Source of the DNA: Acidobacteriota bacterium
GTDB taxonomy: Bacteria; Acidobacteriota; Blastocatellia; Pyrinomonadales; Pyrinomonadaceae
NCBI GenBank assembly: GCA_019239425.1
Contig: JAFAZX010000059.1
Location: forward strand, 1 to 48,462
Direction: 5' to 3'
DNA length: 48,462 nucleotides
This document shows, piece after piece, positions 15,704-24,853 of the stretch. Under the pieces are notes generated by a model. The model did not search any database and was not told the origin of the DNA. It saw only the letters and a list, made by a program, of their open reading frames with translations. The position numbers and the translations under genes are program-made. Each line of letters opens with the position of its first letter. Position 1 is the stretch's first letter.

Positions 15704-17644
15704 ATGATTTTTCTCGCAGACATTCCCGAAGCGAAGCCGGCGCTGCTGAGTCTGTTGTATGTGGGCGGGGTGGCGCTGCTGGTTCTGATTCTGCTCGCGT
15801 CACTGCTGCTGATGCGTCGGCGCAGGCGTTCGGCCCTGGAGGCGGTGGCGCCGGCCGACCTGCCGCCTGAGATCAGGCGGCGACTGGGCGCGACCTCGAC
15901 GAACCGCGGCCTGCGCGCGCTGCGCTGGCTCTTCGTGCTGCTGGCCCTCGGCGTCTTCAGCTTCCACGTCTACTGGGCGCAGTACGCGGCCGAGACGAAC
16001 GACCGCTTTCAGGAGCTGAGCTACAAAGACCTCCGCAACCGCCGGCTGGCCGAGTCCACCCTGCGCGGCTGGATTCTCGACCGGACGGGGAGCCTCGACC
16101 ACGCGCTCGCGCTCTACCGGCGCGCGCCGAACGGGCAGATCGTGCGCGACTACCCGCTCGACACGGAGGTCTCGCAGATACTCGGCTCCGACCGCGGCGA
16201 CCCCGGCCTTGAACGCGCCCTCTTCGGCATCCAGAGCAGCGCCGCGCCCGAGTCCTGGGACGTGCTGATGGGCAAGAACGTCATGCAGCAGGCGAACCTC
16301 GACGTGCGCCTGACCATCGACCAGGAGTTGCAGAAGGAGGCCGTCGCGCAGCTCAAGGGCCGCCACGGCGCGGCCGTCGTCCTCAACCCGCAGACGGGCG
16401 AGGTGCTCGCCATCTACAGCAACCCCTCCTACTCCCTGCGCGAGGTGCAGGACGAGGAGGCCTGGGTCAAGTTGAACGCGGACGACCGCGACCAGCCGCT
16501 CGTCAACCGCGCCCTGCGCGCGCGCTACATCCCCGGCTCGACCTTCAAGACGGCCGTCATGCTCGCGGCCTTCAACAACGGGATGCAGGATCTGAAGTTC
16601 GACTGCAAGGCGAGCGGGTTCTACGCCGAGCCGGGCGCCAAGGTCATCATGGACTCGGGCGGCACCGGCGAGGTACACGGCCACATCGGCATCGACACCG
16701 CGATTGAAGTCTCGTGTAACCAGTACTTCGCGCAGATGGCGATCAAGCTCGGGCCGGAGAAGCTGGCCGAGGCGATCAAGCAGTTGGGCATGACGCCGGT
16801 CGGCAGCCCGCAGGAGGCGCTCGGCTCGGGCAAGCAGCCGGAGATTTGGAACGTCAGCTCGCCCGCGGTGGCGCGCGCCCTCGCGCCCGTCGAGGCCACG
16901 GTCGCGCTCTACCCGCGCGAGCGCCCTTACGACTTAGGTCTCATCGGCTTCGGGCAGGGGTACGCCGGCCAGATGACGCCGTTCCAGATGGCCCTCGTCG
17001 CCGCGACCATCGGCAACCTCGAAGGCAAGACGATGAAGCCGAAGATCGAGTACGACCGCCCGCCCGAGGTCTTCGCGCAGTCGACGACGCCGGAGCGCGC
17101 GGCCGAGATGCGGCGCATCATGGGGCTCGTCACGTCGGGGCCTTCGGGCACGGCGACGAGCGTCTTCACACAGGTTCACGCGCAGGGCATCATCACCGGC
17201 GGCAAGACCGGCACGGCCGAGAAGCAGGTGCCGCTCTACGACCCGAAGACCGGCGAGATGCTGATGGAGAAGAAGGTCGAGCGCGACCGCCGCGGCAACC
17301 CCATCCGCGAATACATGGTGCCGCGGCTCGACCCCGAGTTCAGGATCGACAGCTGGTTCCTCTGCCTCGCGCCGCTCGACCGCCCGCAGCTCGCCATCGC
17401 CGTCATCATCGAGGGCGGCGGCTACGGCGCGAAGGCGGCCGCCCCGGTCGCGGCCGCGCTCGTCTTGAAGGCGCGCGACCTCGGCCTGCTCGCCGCGCCC
17501 GGCGCGCCGCAGCAGCAACAACCGCCGCAGGTCGCGGGCAGGCCGCAGGGACGGCAGAATCAGCCCGCGCCGCAGGGGCAGGCACCGCAGCCCGCCGCGA
17601 CTCCGGCCGCGCGGCCGCGCACGACGAATCAGGCGAACCAGTAA
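15704..17644 (+). CDS. Class B penicillin-binding protein (PBP2/PbpA-like transpeptidase)
   Basis: Cross-links peptidoglycan, probably as partner of the RodA/FtsW glycosyltransferase encoded next. 646 residues. There are two N-terminal hydrophobic segments (about 14-36 and 73-92), a dimerisation-type region, and a transpeptidase domain with S279-T-F-K282, S337-C-N339 and K501-T-G503. The tail (about 600-646) is Pro/Gln/Ala-rich. The ATG at 15704 is chosen because upstream codons in the same frame are repeat DNA. No Shine-Dalgarno precedes it; TTTACCA of the repeat abuts the ATG. Two N-terminal helices instead of one are slightly unusual. Confidence 0.93.
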   Translation: MIFLADIPEAKPALLSLLYVGGVALLVLILLASLLLMRRRRRSALEAVAPADLPPEIRRRLGATSTNRGLRALRWLFVLLALGVFSFHVYWAQYAAETNDRFQELSYKDLRNRRLAESTLRGWILDRTGSLDHALALYRRAPNGQIVRDYPLDTEVSQILGSDRGDPGLERALFGIQSSAAPESWDVLMGKNVMQQANLDVRLTIDQELQKEAVAQLKGRHGAAVVLNPQTGEVLAIYSNPSYSLREVQDEEAWVKLNADDRDQPLVNRALRARYIPGSTFKTAVMLAAFNNGMQDLKFDCKASGFYAEPGAKVIMDSGGTGEVHGHIGIDTAIEVSCNQYFAQMAIKLGPEKLAEAIKQLGMTPVGSPQEALGSGKQPEIWNVSSPAVARALAPVEATVALYPRERPYDLGLIGFGQGYAGQMTPFQMALVAATIGNLEGKTMKPKIEYDRPPEVFAQSTTPERAAEMRRIMGLVTSGPSGTATSVFTQVHAQGIITGGKTGTAEKQVPLYDPKTGEMLMEKKVERDRRGNPIREYMVPRLDPEFRIDSWFLCLAPLDRPQLAIAVIIEGGGYGAKAAAPVAAALVLKARDLGLLAAPGAPQQQQPPQVAGRPQGRQNQPAPQGQAPQPAATPAARPRTTNQANQ

Positions 17645-17668
17645 GGAAGACCCGGGGGGAATTGTTTG

Positions 17669-19378
17669 ATGAGGAACCGCGCTTCGACACACCTGCTTTT
17701 GCTCCTGCTGATAGTCGGGCTGGAGGTCGTCGGCTACACGGCCGTCCACGACTCGGCACTGCTGCGCGGCTACGAGCCTTCAATCGTGGGCGCCGCGCGC
17801 GACCTTCTGCTCTACGTGCCGCTCATCGCCCTGCTCTTCTGGCTCTCAAGGGTGATGCGCTTCAAGGGCAACTGGACGCTCTACACGACGGCCGTCCTGC
17901 TCTTCTCGGTCGGCCTGCTCGTGCAGTACCGCCTCTACAGCGACCCCGAGTACGGCTCCGGCAACAAGGCGCAGGCGCGCGCCGAGAAGACGCAGGTGCA
18001 GCGGATGCGCTACATCCAGCAGTTCTACGGCCCCGACAAGAAGCAGGCTCTGGGCATCGACCCCTCGGCCCCGCAGCCCGCCGCGACGCCCGAGGTCGTG
18101 CGCCACTCCGAGGTGACCGTCGGCCGCGCGCTCACCTCGTCTTTCACCTGGATTCCCCTCTTCGCCTTCTTCGCGATGGCTCTGGCCTACTGGCTCTGCG
18201 TGCAGGACAAGTACCTCGACTGGATGCAGCGGCACAGCTTCGTCATCGTGCTCGCCACGCTCATCCCGCTCTTCGGCGCCATCGTCTGGTCGAGCGCGGG
18301 CAAGTTCGGCGGCAACATGACGCCGTGGGAGCCTTCGAAGATTCCCTTCCTGCTCGGCTTCGCGGGCATCCTGACGGTTCACTACCGCGAACTGGCCCGC
18401 ACCTACTGGGGCATGCCGCGCGCGCGCAACGTCATCCCGCTCCTCGCGATGGGCCTCATCCCGTTCATCCCCTTCTTCGCCCTGAAGGACTTCGGGCAGA
18501 TGCTCGTCTTCAGCGGCGCGTACACGACGCTCTACCTCGTCGCCGTCCGCCGCTGGCCGCAGCTCTTAGTCTTCGTCGGCTCGCTCGTTTTGGTCGTCGT
18601 CATCCTCATCGTCGGCGCTTTGCCGGTCAACGTGCAGGAGAAGGTGCCGACGCTCGCCACCATCGCCGCGCCCGTCCGCACGATCTTGCCCGACCGCATC
18701 AAGCAGCGCTTCCACCTCTGGCTCGACGGCTTCGACCCGCCCGCGCCCGACACGGAGTGGTGGAAGAAGGACTACGAGGACGCGCTCGCGCGCGACCAGC
18801 GCATGAAGGAGCTGGCCGAGCAGAGTCCCGCGATGCAGAAGACCGTCAACGTGGACGTCTGGTTCGACCGCATCGCCTTCCAGCCCTCGCAGGCCACGTT
18901 CGGCCTCGCCGCCGGGCGGACGACGGGCCGCGGGCTGGGGCTCGGCTTCTCCGAAGTCATTCCCGTCGCCGACTCGGACTACATCTACGCGGCCATCGGC
19001 GAGGAGTTCGGACTCGTCGGCGGCGCGGTCGTCCTGCTCGCGCTCGTCGTCCTGGTCAACGCGGGCGTGCGCACCTCCATCGAGGCGCGCGACATGTTCA
19101 CCAAGCTCTGCTCGGCGGGGCTCACGGCCTTCATCGGCTTCCAGGCCATCGTCAACGTCGGCGGCACGACCCGCGCCCTGCCGATGACGGGCATCACGCT
19201 TCCCTTCGTCAGCCACGGGGGTTTCAGCCTCATCACGAGCTTCGCCATGTTGGGGATGCTCCTGGCCTTCTCGCACCGCAACGCCAGCGACGCCGAAGCG
19301 CCCGACCTCCGCTCGGCGGCGGCCGTCCGCGAGCCGCGCGAGGAGGAAGAGTACAAGTTACCGGAGGCGGTTCAATGA
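17669..19378 (+). CDS. rodA: RodA/FtsW/SpoVE-family peptidoglycan glycosyltransferase
   Basis: SEDS-family membrane protein that polymerises lipid II into glycan strands. 569 residues with about ten to twelve hydrophobic segments. Signature sequences are GRGLGLGFSEVIPVADSDYI, YAAIGEEFGLVGG and LPFVSHGGFSLI, the last with SHGGFS where SYGGSS is usual. It is longer than typical (about 370-420) because of a soluble insert after the second helix (about 90-150) and a hydrophilic loop with WWKKDYEDALARDQRMKELA. Start is the ATG at 17669, preceded by GGGGGGA. Its last codons overlap the next gene as ATGA. RodA versus FtsW cannot be settled. Confidence 0.92.
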   Translation: MRNRASTHLLLLLLIVGLEVVGYTAVHDSALLRGYEPSIVGAARDLLLYVPLIALLFWLSRVMRFKGNWTLYTTAVLLFSVGLLVQYRLYSDPEYGSGNKAQARAEKTQVQRMRYIQQFYGPDKKQALGIDPSAPQPAATPEVVRHSEVTVGRALTSSFTWIPLFAFFAMALAYWLCVQDKYLDWMQRHSFVIVLATLIPLFGAIVWSSAGKFGGNMTPWEPSKIPFLLGFAGILTVHYRELARTYWGMPRARNVIPLLAMGLIPFIPFFALKDFGQMLVFSGAYTTLYLVAVRRWPQLLVFVGSLVLVVVILIVGALPVNVQEKVPTLATIAAPVRTILPDRIKQRFHLWLDGFDPPAPDTEWWKKDYEDALARDQRMKELAEQSPAMQKTVNVDVWFDRIAFQPSQATFGLAAGRTTGRGLGLGFSEVIPVADSDYIYAAIGEEFGLVGGAVVLLALVVLVNAGVRTSIEARDMFTKLCSAGLTAFIGFQAIVNVGGTTRALPMTGITLPFVSHGGFSLITSFAMLGMLLAFSHRNASDAEAPDLRSAAAVREPREEEEYKLPEAVQ

Positions 19379-20973
19379 CAGCAGACCCCAGGGCGGTCTC
19401 CATCGAGGCGGCGTCGGTCACCGACCGCGGCCTGAGCGAGAAGCGCCCCGAGAACGAAGACTCGATGCTGTGCGACGCCGCGCACCGCATCTTCGCCGTC
19501 GCCGACGGCGTCGGCGGCGCGCAGGCCGGCGAGGTCGCCTCCCAGACCGCCATCGAGGTCTTACAGGAGGCGTTCGCCAACCAGCACGACGGCGAGGACG
19601 TCGAAGACCTGATGGAGATCGCCATCCAGCGGGCCAACGACTCCATCTACCGCCTCTCGCGCGAGCAGCCGCGCTTCGCGATGATGGCGACGACCATCGT
19701 CGCGCTCCACCTCGACGGCCTGCGCGCCACCGTGGGCCACGTCGGCGACTCGCGCCTCTACCGCCTCGCGCCCGACGGCCGCCTCTCGCGCGAGACGCAA
19801 GACCACTCGCTCGTCGAGGAGGAGATGCGCGCCGGCCGCCTCACGCCCGAGCAGGCCGCGACGCACCCGAACCGCAACGTCATCAGCCGCGCGCTCGGCG
19901 CCGAGTCTTCGGTCGAGGTGGACATGCGCTCGTTCGAGGTCGAGCGCGGCACGGTCTTCCTCCTCTGCTCCGACGGCATCACGCGCCACGTCCCCGACAA
20001 CGAGATTTCGACGGTGCTCCGCAACGCGCGCACGCTCGAAGGCGCCTGCGAGGAGTTTAAGAAGCGCTGCTTCGAGCGCGGCGCCGAGGACAACCTGACG
20101 GCCGTCGTCGTCCGCGTCGGCGGCGAGGGCGGCGGCAACGACATCCACGAGACCGAGACGGACGAAGAACAGACCCTCGTCACCGAGCGCGCGGCCTTGC
20201 ACACGGCGCGCACGCTCCCCGACACGCCCGTCCCACACCTCCGCAGGCCCTTCGACTCCGCGGTCGGCCAGTCCGTCGGCGTCGCCACGCAGCCCGCCGC
20301 CGAGGCGAAGGCGGGCGCCGCGGGCGGCGGGCACGGCGTCTCTCAGGAGACATCAAAGGCGGCTTCGCCTTCATCAAACGTCCGCCCCGCGAAGAACGGC
20401 GGGGGGCGCGGACTGCTGATGTTCGGCGCACTGCTTCTGACAATCGGGGTGGCGGCGCTGGCCTTCTACGTGGGGATGGTGTTCGAGCGCAGAGGGATGA
20501 GCAGTCGTCTGATGCCGGCCGCGGCCGCGCCCACGCCCAGCCCGGCGCCGACGCGCACGCCCGAGGCGGCGTTCACGGAGACGCCCGCCGAGCACTTCGC
20601 GCGCCTGCGCCGCGCCGTAGACCTCTCGCCCGCGACGGAGGCCCAGCGGATGGCGACCGAGGCCAACGGCCAGCCGCTCGAATCGAGCGACCCCGAGTTC
20701 CTCTACCTGTACGGGCGGGCGCTGCTGCTCTCAGACCGCCAGGCGGACGCGGCCGCGGCCTTCGACCGCGCCATCCAGAGGATCAACGAGAACATGACGC
20801 CCGCCAACGGCGAACTCAAGATCGACACGCGCCTCGCCAAGGTCGCCGCGCACCTGCGGGCCAACGACGAGGCCGCCGCGCGCCAGGCCGCCGACGCCCT
20901 CTCCGAACTTGTCCGGCCGCAGCAGCAGACGCCCGCGGCCACCACCGAACCCGCGACCGCGCCGACACCGTAA
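19375..20973 (+). CDS. PP2C-type Ser/Thr protein phosphatase with transmembrane segment
   Basis: Removes phosphate from Ser/Thr, presumably opposing the kinase encoded next, as PstP does in mycobacteria. 532 residues. The PP2C domain (about 8-250) shows RPENEDSM, AVADGVGGAQAGEVAS, VGHVGDSRLYRL, FLLCSDGITRHV and AEDNLTAVVVRV, supplying the metal-binding aspartates. A Thr/Glu- and Ala/Gly-rich linker, a transmembrane helix (about 343-365) and a TPR-like helical tail (about 400-510) follow; the last 20 residues are Ala/Thr/Pro-rich. The catalytic domain is cytoplasmic, the tail probably outside. The start overlaps the rodA stop by four bases (ATGA), indicating translational coupling. Confidence 0.94.
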   Translation: MTADPRAVSIEAASVTDRGLSEKRPENEDSMLCDAAHRIFAVADGVGGAQAGEVASQTAIEVLQEAFANQHDGEDVEDLMEIAIQRANDSIYRLSREQPRFAMMATTIVALHLDGLRATVGHVGDSRLYRLAPDGRLSRETQDHSLVEEEMRAGRLTPEQAATHPNRNVISRALGAESSVEVDMRSFEVERGTVFLLCSDGITRHVPDNEISTVLRNARTLEGACEEFKKRCFERGAEDNLTAVVVRVGGEGGGNDIHETETDEEQTLVTERAALHTARTLPDTPVPHLRRPFDSAVGQSVGVATQPAAEAKAGAAGGGHGVSQETSKAASPSSNVRPAKNGGGRGLLMFGALLLTIGVAALAFYVGMVFERRGMSSRLMPAAAAPTPSPAPTRTPEAAFTETPAEHFARLRRAVDLSPATEAQRMATEANGQPLESSDPEFLYLYGRALLLSDRQADAAAAFDRAIQRINENMTPANGELKIDTRLAKVAAHLRANDEAAARQAADALSELVRPQQQTPAATTEPATAPTP

Positions 20974-20986
20974 TCACTGATTCACG

Positions 20987-22576
20987 ATGAGCGAGCTGAA
21001 GCTTCAGCAGTGTAGACTCGACGGGCGCTACGACGTGCTCGACTGCCTCGGGCGCGGGAGCTACTCGGAGGTCTACGTGGCGCGCGACGCGGCGGCGCAG
21101 GAGGGCGCGCCCAGCCTCGTCGTCATCAAGGCGCTCAACACGCACCTCCAGGGGATGCCCGACCCGGAGCTTGAGCGCACGCTCGTCGAGAACTTTCGCA
21201 ACGAGGCCATCGCGCTCGACCGCGTCCGCCACCCGAACATCATCAGCCGCCTCGGCCACGGCACCGCGATAGACCTTTCGGGGCGCACGTTCCACTACCT
21301 CGTCCTCGAATACCTCTCGGGCGGAGACCTGCAGGCGCTCGTGCTGCGCCGTCCCCTGCCGCTCGACGGCGCGCTCTTCTACCTGGAGCAGGTCTGCAAG
21401 GGGCTGGCGCACGCGCACCAGCACGGCGTCATCCACCGCGACATCAAGCCGCAGAACCTCCTGCTCACGGCCGACCAGCACACCATCAAGATCGCGGACT
21501 TCGGCGTCGCCAAGATCGAGGCCGCCGAGGGCGCCATCACGCGCGTCGGCACGGACGTCTACGCCGCGCCCGAGCACCACCCGCTGGCCGTCACCGGCCC
21601 GCTCGACACGGCCTCGCTCACGAGGCCGCGGCCCGTGCAGCTCACGCCCGCGGCCGACGTCTACTCCCTGGCGAAGACGACCTACATGGTTCTGACCGGC
21701 GAGTCGCCGCGCCGCTTCTCGCAGAAGCCCATCACGCAACTGCCGCAGGAGTTCGCCCCCCAAGCGTGGGCGAACTACGTCCTGCGCGTCCTCGAGCGCG
21801 CGACGCAGACGAACCCGCTCAAGCGCCAGCAGACGGTCGAGGAATTCTGGCGCGAGCTGCGCGACGCGACGATGGCACAGACGCTCCCCTTGCGCCGTCC
21901 CGACGGCGGCGTCGCGGGGCCGGGCGAGCCGGACGAGGGCGGGCACGGCAACGGCCCCGGCCCGCGCGGCTTCACGCCCGCGCCGCCGCCCGCGCCGACC
22001 TTCGACCGCGTGGCGCGCGCGGCCAACGATGCGGGACGCCACCGCTTCGTCGTCCCCATCAGCGAGTCCGCGCCGCCCGCCGCCGTCAAAGAGTTCGCGG
22101 ACGGCCCCGACCACACCGCGCGCCAGCGCGCTGACGCGACCGAGAGGGACTACCCGGAACGTCGCCCCGCTTCCGGCGGGCGCGCCTCGCGCGTCCCCCC
22201 GCGCCTGCGCAAGTGGGGCGTGGCGCTGCTGCTCCTGCTGGCCTTCTCGGGGATGCTCTACGCGACCTTCCGCTACGTGCGGGCAGTCCGCGGCGGCGAG
22301 ACGCAGCAGCAGAGGCAGGCCGGCGGCGCGCCCGCGAACAAAACTGGAACCGTCGGGAGTGAATTTGTGACCACGACCGATGTAAACTTGCGCAAAGGCC
22401 CCGACCCGAGTTACGCAAAGGTCGGCGTGGCCGAGGTCGGCTCGACCGTGCGCGTCCTGCAGGTGAACGGCAAGTGGTTCCAGGTGGAGGTCGTCGAGCA
22501 CGGGCGCGCGAAGTCAGACCCCGACTCGGAGGACACGGGCTGGGTCAACAGCACTCTCTTGAAAACGAAGTCTTAA
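20987..22576 (+). CDS. Transmembrane Ser/Thr protein kinase with C-terminal SH3-like domain
   Basis: 529 residues. The Hanks-type kinase domain (about 15-295) has GRGSYSEVY, the ATP-binding lysine in VVIKAL (K48), HRDIKPQNLL with the catalytic Asp (about 150-159), DFGVAK (171-176) and an activation loop ending YAAPEH. After a Pro/Gly-rich juxtamembrane stretch comes one transmembrane helix (about 405-428). An extracytoplasmic bacterial SH3 domain (about 455-529; TTDVNLRKGPDPSYAKVGVA) follows, a fold that often binds cell-wall peptides. In mycobacterial PknB the sensor is a set of PASTA repeats, so this is a different sensing module in the same place. It lies 13 bases after the phosphatase gene. 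Confidence 0.95.
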   Translation: MSELKLQQCRLDGRYDVLDCLGRGSYSEVYVARDAAAQEGAPSLVVIKALNTHLQGMPDPELERTLVENFRNEAIALDRVRHPNIISRLGHGTAIDLSGRTFHYLVLEYLSGGDLQALVLRRPLPLDGALFYLEQVCKGLAHAHQHGVIHRDIKPQNLLLTADQHTIKIADFGVAKIEAAEGAITRVGTDVYAAPEHHPLAVTGPLDTASLTRPRPVQLTPAADVYSLAKTTYMVLTGESPRRFSQKPITQLPQEFAPQAWANYVLRVLERATQTNPLKRQQTVEEFWRELRDATMAQTLPLRRPDGGVAGPGEPDEGGHGNGPGPRGFTPAPPPAPTFDRVARAANDAGRHRFVVPISESAPPAAVKEFADGPDHTARQRADATERDYPERRPASGGRASRVPPRLRKWGVALLLLLAFSGMLYATFRYVRAVRGGETQQQRQAGGAPANKTGTVGSEFVTTTDVNLRKGPDPSYAKVGVAEVGSTVRVLQVNGKWFQVEVVEHGRAKSDPDSEDTGWVNSTLLKTKS

Positions 22577-22594
22577 CTCATGCCCCGCTGAGAG

Positions 22595-23467
22595 GTGACG
22601 AAGACAGTGAGCATAATCGATTCGATTCGGCGTTGGATTGACGGGGAGGTTTCGGACGACCCTCTGGCCGAGGTGGACGAGAAGGCGCGCCCGCGCCGCA
22701 TCTGGGAAGACTTCCTCGTGAAAGTCGCGCGCGAGGTCGAGTCCGTCATGCAGCGCGAGATGTTCACGCCGCCCGGCGGCCCCACCTACATCCCGCCCGA
22801 GTACGTCGTCTACCTCTCGAACGACGACGACAAGGAGTGGCAGGGCGAGAAGCGGCGCGGCTTGGAGCAGGGCCTGTACTACGTCCTCTCGGAGCGCGCG
22901 CGCGAGCTCTCGGGGCAGACGCAGTTGGCGACCAAGCAGTTCGCGGTCGAGCTGCGCGTGGACGGCACGCTCGAGAAGGGGCAGTTCCGCGTCCAGCCCG
23001 TCTGGGAGTCGAACGAGCAGGGCGGCCACACGATGGTCACGGCGCGGCCGGCCGAACTCACCTCGACCGCGGCGGCCGAGCCGGAGGAGCATTCGGAGGG
23101 CGTGACGGGCGAGCTCGAGAGCGACGTGACGCGCGTGGCCGCGAGGCCGCCGGCGGCGCTCTACAGCGTCGAGGTCTGGCGCAACGGCCAGCGGCAGTCG
23201 GTCGAGCCCGTCTACAAGCAGGAGGTCACCATCGGCCGCGGCTCGAAGTCGGTCACCGTGGACATAATCATGAAGGGCGACCCCGAGGTCAGCCGCAGCC
23301 ACGCCACGCTCGAACTCGACAACACCGGCCGCTACTGGTTCACGCCCAAGGGCCGGAACCCGACCTTCGTCGGCGGCCGCGAAGTCCCGCGCGAGGAGCG
23401 CGTCGAAGTCCTCCCCGACCAGAAGATCGACATCGCCAGCTTCACCCTCCGCATCCAGCCCAAGTGA
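22595..23467 (+). CDS. Second FHA-domain protein (DUF3662-like N-terminus)
   Basis: 290 residues. The N-terminal half (about 30-150; RRIWEDFLVKVAREVESVMQ, YIPPEYVVYLSNDDDKEW) resembles the FhaA N-terminal domain. A variable Glu/Ala-rich linker (about 150-185) leads to an FHA domain (about 195-290) with VTIGRGSKS, EVSRSHATLEL and GRNPTFVGG. It is a likely phosphothreonine reader for the upstream kinase. Two GTG starts are possible, 22595 (used here) and 22607; GAGAGG at 22590-22595 would serve the second, giving a protein four residues shorter. It is the last gene of the cluster. Confidence 0.87.
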   Translation: MTKTVSIIDSIRRWIDGEVSDDPLAEVDEKARPRRIWEDFLVKVAREVESVMQREMFTPPGGPTYIPPEYVVYLSNDDDKEWQGEKRRGLEQGLYYVLSERARELSGQTQLATKQFAVELRVDGTLEKGQFRVQPVWESNEQGGHTMVTARPAELTSTAAAEPEEHSEGVTGELESDVTRVAARPPAALYSVEVWRNGQRQSVEPVYKQEVTIGRGSKSVTVDIIMKGDPEVSRSHATLELDNTGRYWFTPKGRNPTFVGGREVPREERVEVLPDQKIDIASFTLRIQPK

Positions 23468-23509
23468 ACGGGGCGAACCGCGGCGCGCGCGAGGCCGTAT
23501 GTGCTTACC

Positions 23510-24841
23510 ATGAGACACACGCCTCGCACCCGTACGACCGTCCGGATAAACCTCCGCGCCCTTGTACTCTCCGCGCCGCTCTTCGTGCTCGCGTGCGCTC
23601 CCCTTCCCGCGCCCGCGGCCGCGCCGCGGCAGGACTCGCCGCTCGCGCGGATAATGGAGCTGAACCGCAACGGCCGATGGGACGAGGCCGCGCGCCTCGC
23701 GCAGGAGTTCCTCGCTTCGGCCGGGCGGAAGCCGGACGCGCAGAGGTGCGAGGCGCTCTACGACCTCGCGTACGCGCAGACGAGGCTGGGCAGGCCGGAC
23801 GAGGCGCGGGCGACGCTCGACGCCTTCGACCAGCGCTGTCAGAACCTGCCCTCCGCCCCGGGCTGGCTCGCGGCTGAGACCGGCCGCCTCCGCTCCGAGC
23901 TGTCGGGGAAGGCCGCGCCCGCGCCCGCGCGCGGGGACGACTTCTGGCAGACCGCCGACCCTGCGGCGTTGGGCCTCAACGTCGGAGCCCTGAAGCGCCA
24001 CGCGGAACTCTGCCTGCGGACGGGCGCGGACGCCTGCCTCGTCGTCTACAAGGGGAAGATCGTCCAGGAGCTTTACGGCCCGCGCTACCAGGAGCCGACG
24101 ATGGCGATGTCGAGCACGAAGTCCGTCACCGGCCTGCTCGTCGGCGCGCTCGTCGACGACGGGAAGATTAAGGGCGTCGACGAGCCCGTCTGCAGGTACG
24201 TCGAGGAGTGGTGCGCGGGGGCGAAGGGAAAGGTCACGCTGCGCCACCTGCTCACAATGACTTCGGGCCTGCCGCGTATGAAGGATGAGGGCGTCGGGAG
24301 GGTCAGCGACAAGAACCCCTTCGTCAAAGGCCTGCCGCTCGCCGCCGAGCCGGGGGCGGCCTGGGACTACAGCAACGAGGGTGTCCAACTGCTCTCGCCC
24401 GTCATCGACCGCGCCGCGGGCGAGCCGGCGCAGGACTACGCGCGCCGCCGCCTCTTCGGGCCGCTCGGGATGAACGACACGCGCCTCCACCTCGACCTGA
24501 AGGGGCACGCCTGGACGTACGCCGACATGGAGACGACGCCGCGCGACTTCGCGCGCCTCGGCATGCTCATGCTCGGCAAAGGCACCTGGCGCGGGCGGCG
24601 CGTCATCAGCGAGTCGTGGGTCGCGGAGTCCACAAAGCCTTCGCAGAAGCTCAACCCCAACTACGGACTCCTCTGGTGGCTCGTCCCCGACGGCTACGCC
24701 GCGCTCGGCTACCTCGACACGAACCTCTACGTCTTCCCCTCTCAAGACCTCGTGGTCGTCCGCATGCAGGCCAAGCCCCTCGACCCGCAGCCGCCCTACC
24801 ACTCCGAGGCGCTTCCCATCTTCAGACAGTTCACGAAATGA
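23510..24841 (+). CDS. Serine hydrolase (beta-lactamase/esterase superfamily) with TPR-like N-terminal region
   Basis: 443 residues from the ATG at 23510. The hydrophobic N-terminus ends in FVLAC, a possible lipobox, so the protein is exported and maybe lipid-anchored. A helical-repeat region (about 45-125, ARIMELNRNGRWDEAARLAQ) precedes the catalytic domain. That domain has S201-S-T-K204 as nucleophile motif and Y287-S-N289. The usual third motif (HxG or KTG) is not apparent; YAALGYLDTN stands there. The family includes class C beta-lactamases, D-aminopeptidases and esterases, and the substrate here is unknown. It ends 12 bases from the convergent nuclease gene. Confidence 0.87.
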   Translation: MRHTPRTRTTVRINLRALVLSAPLFVLACAPLPAPAAAPRQDSPLARIMELNRNGRWDEAARLAQEFLASAGRKPDAQRCEALYDLAYAQTRLGRPDEARATLDAFDQRCQNLPSAPGWLAAETGRLRSELSGKAAPAPARGDDFWQTADPAALGLNVGALKRHAELCLRTGADACLVVYKGKIVQELYGPRYQEPTMAMSSTKSVTGLLVGALVDDGKIKGVDEPVCRYVEEWCAGAKGKVTLRHLLTMTSGLPRMKDEGVGRVSDKNPFVKGLPLAAEPGAAWDYSNEGVQLLSPVIDRAAGEPAQDYARRRLFGPLGMNDTRLHLDLKGHAWTYADMETTPRDFARLGMLMLGKGTWRGRRVISESWVAESTKPSQKLNPNYGLLWWLVPDGYAALGYLDTNLYVFPSQDLVVVRMQAKPLDPQPPYHSEALPIFRQFTK

Positions 24842-24853
24842 GGGGCGGACTCG

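Noticed and set aside
16846..19374. Very long open frame preceding and continuous with the PP2C gene
   Set aside because: The part before 19375 is an Arg/Ala/Pro-rich out-of-frame reading of the PBP and rodA genes; the true PP2C start is the ATG overlapping the rodA stop.
23510..24841. Antibiotic-resistance beta-lactamase
   Set aside because: SxxK and YxN motifs are shared by many esterases and peptidases; the third motif is missing and the TPR-like N-terminal region is not typical of resistance enzymes.
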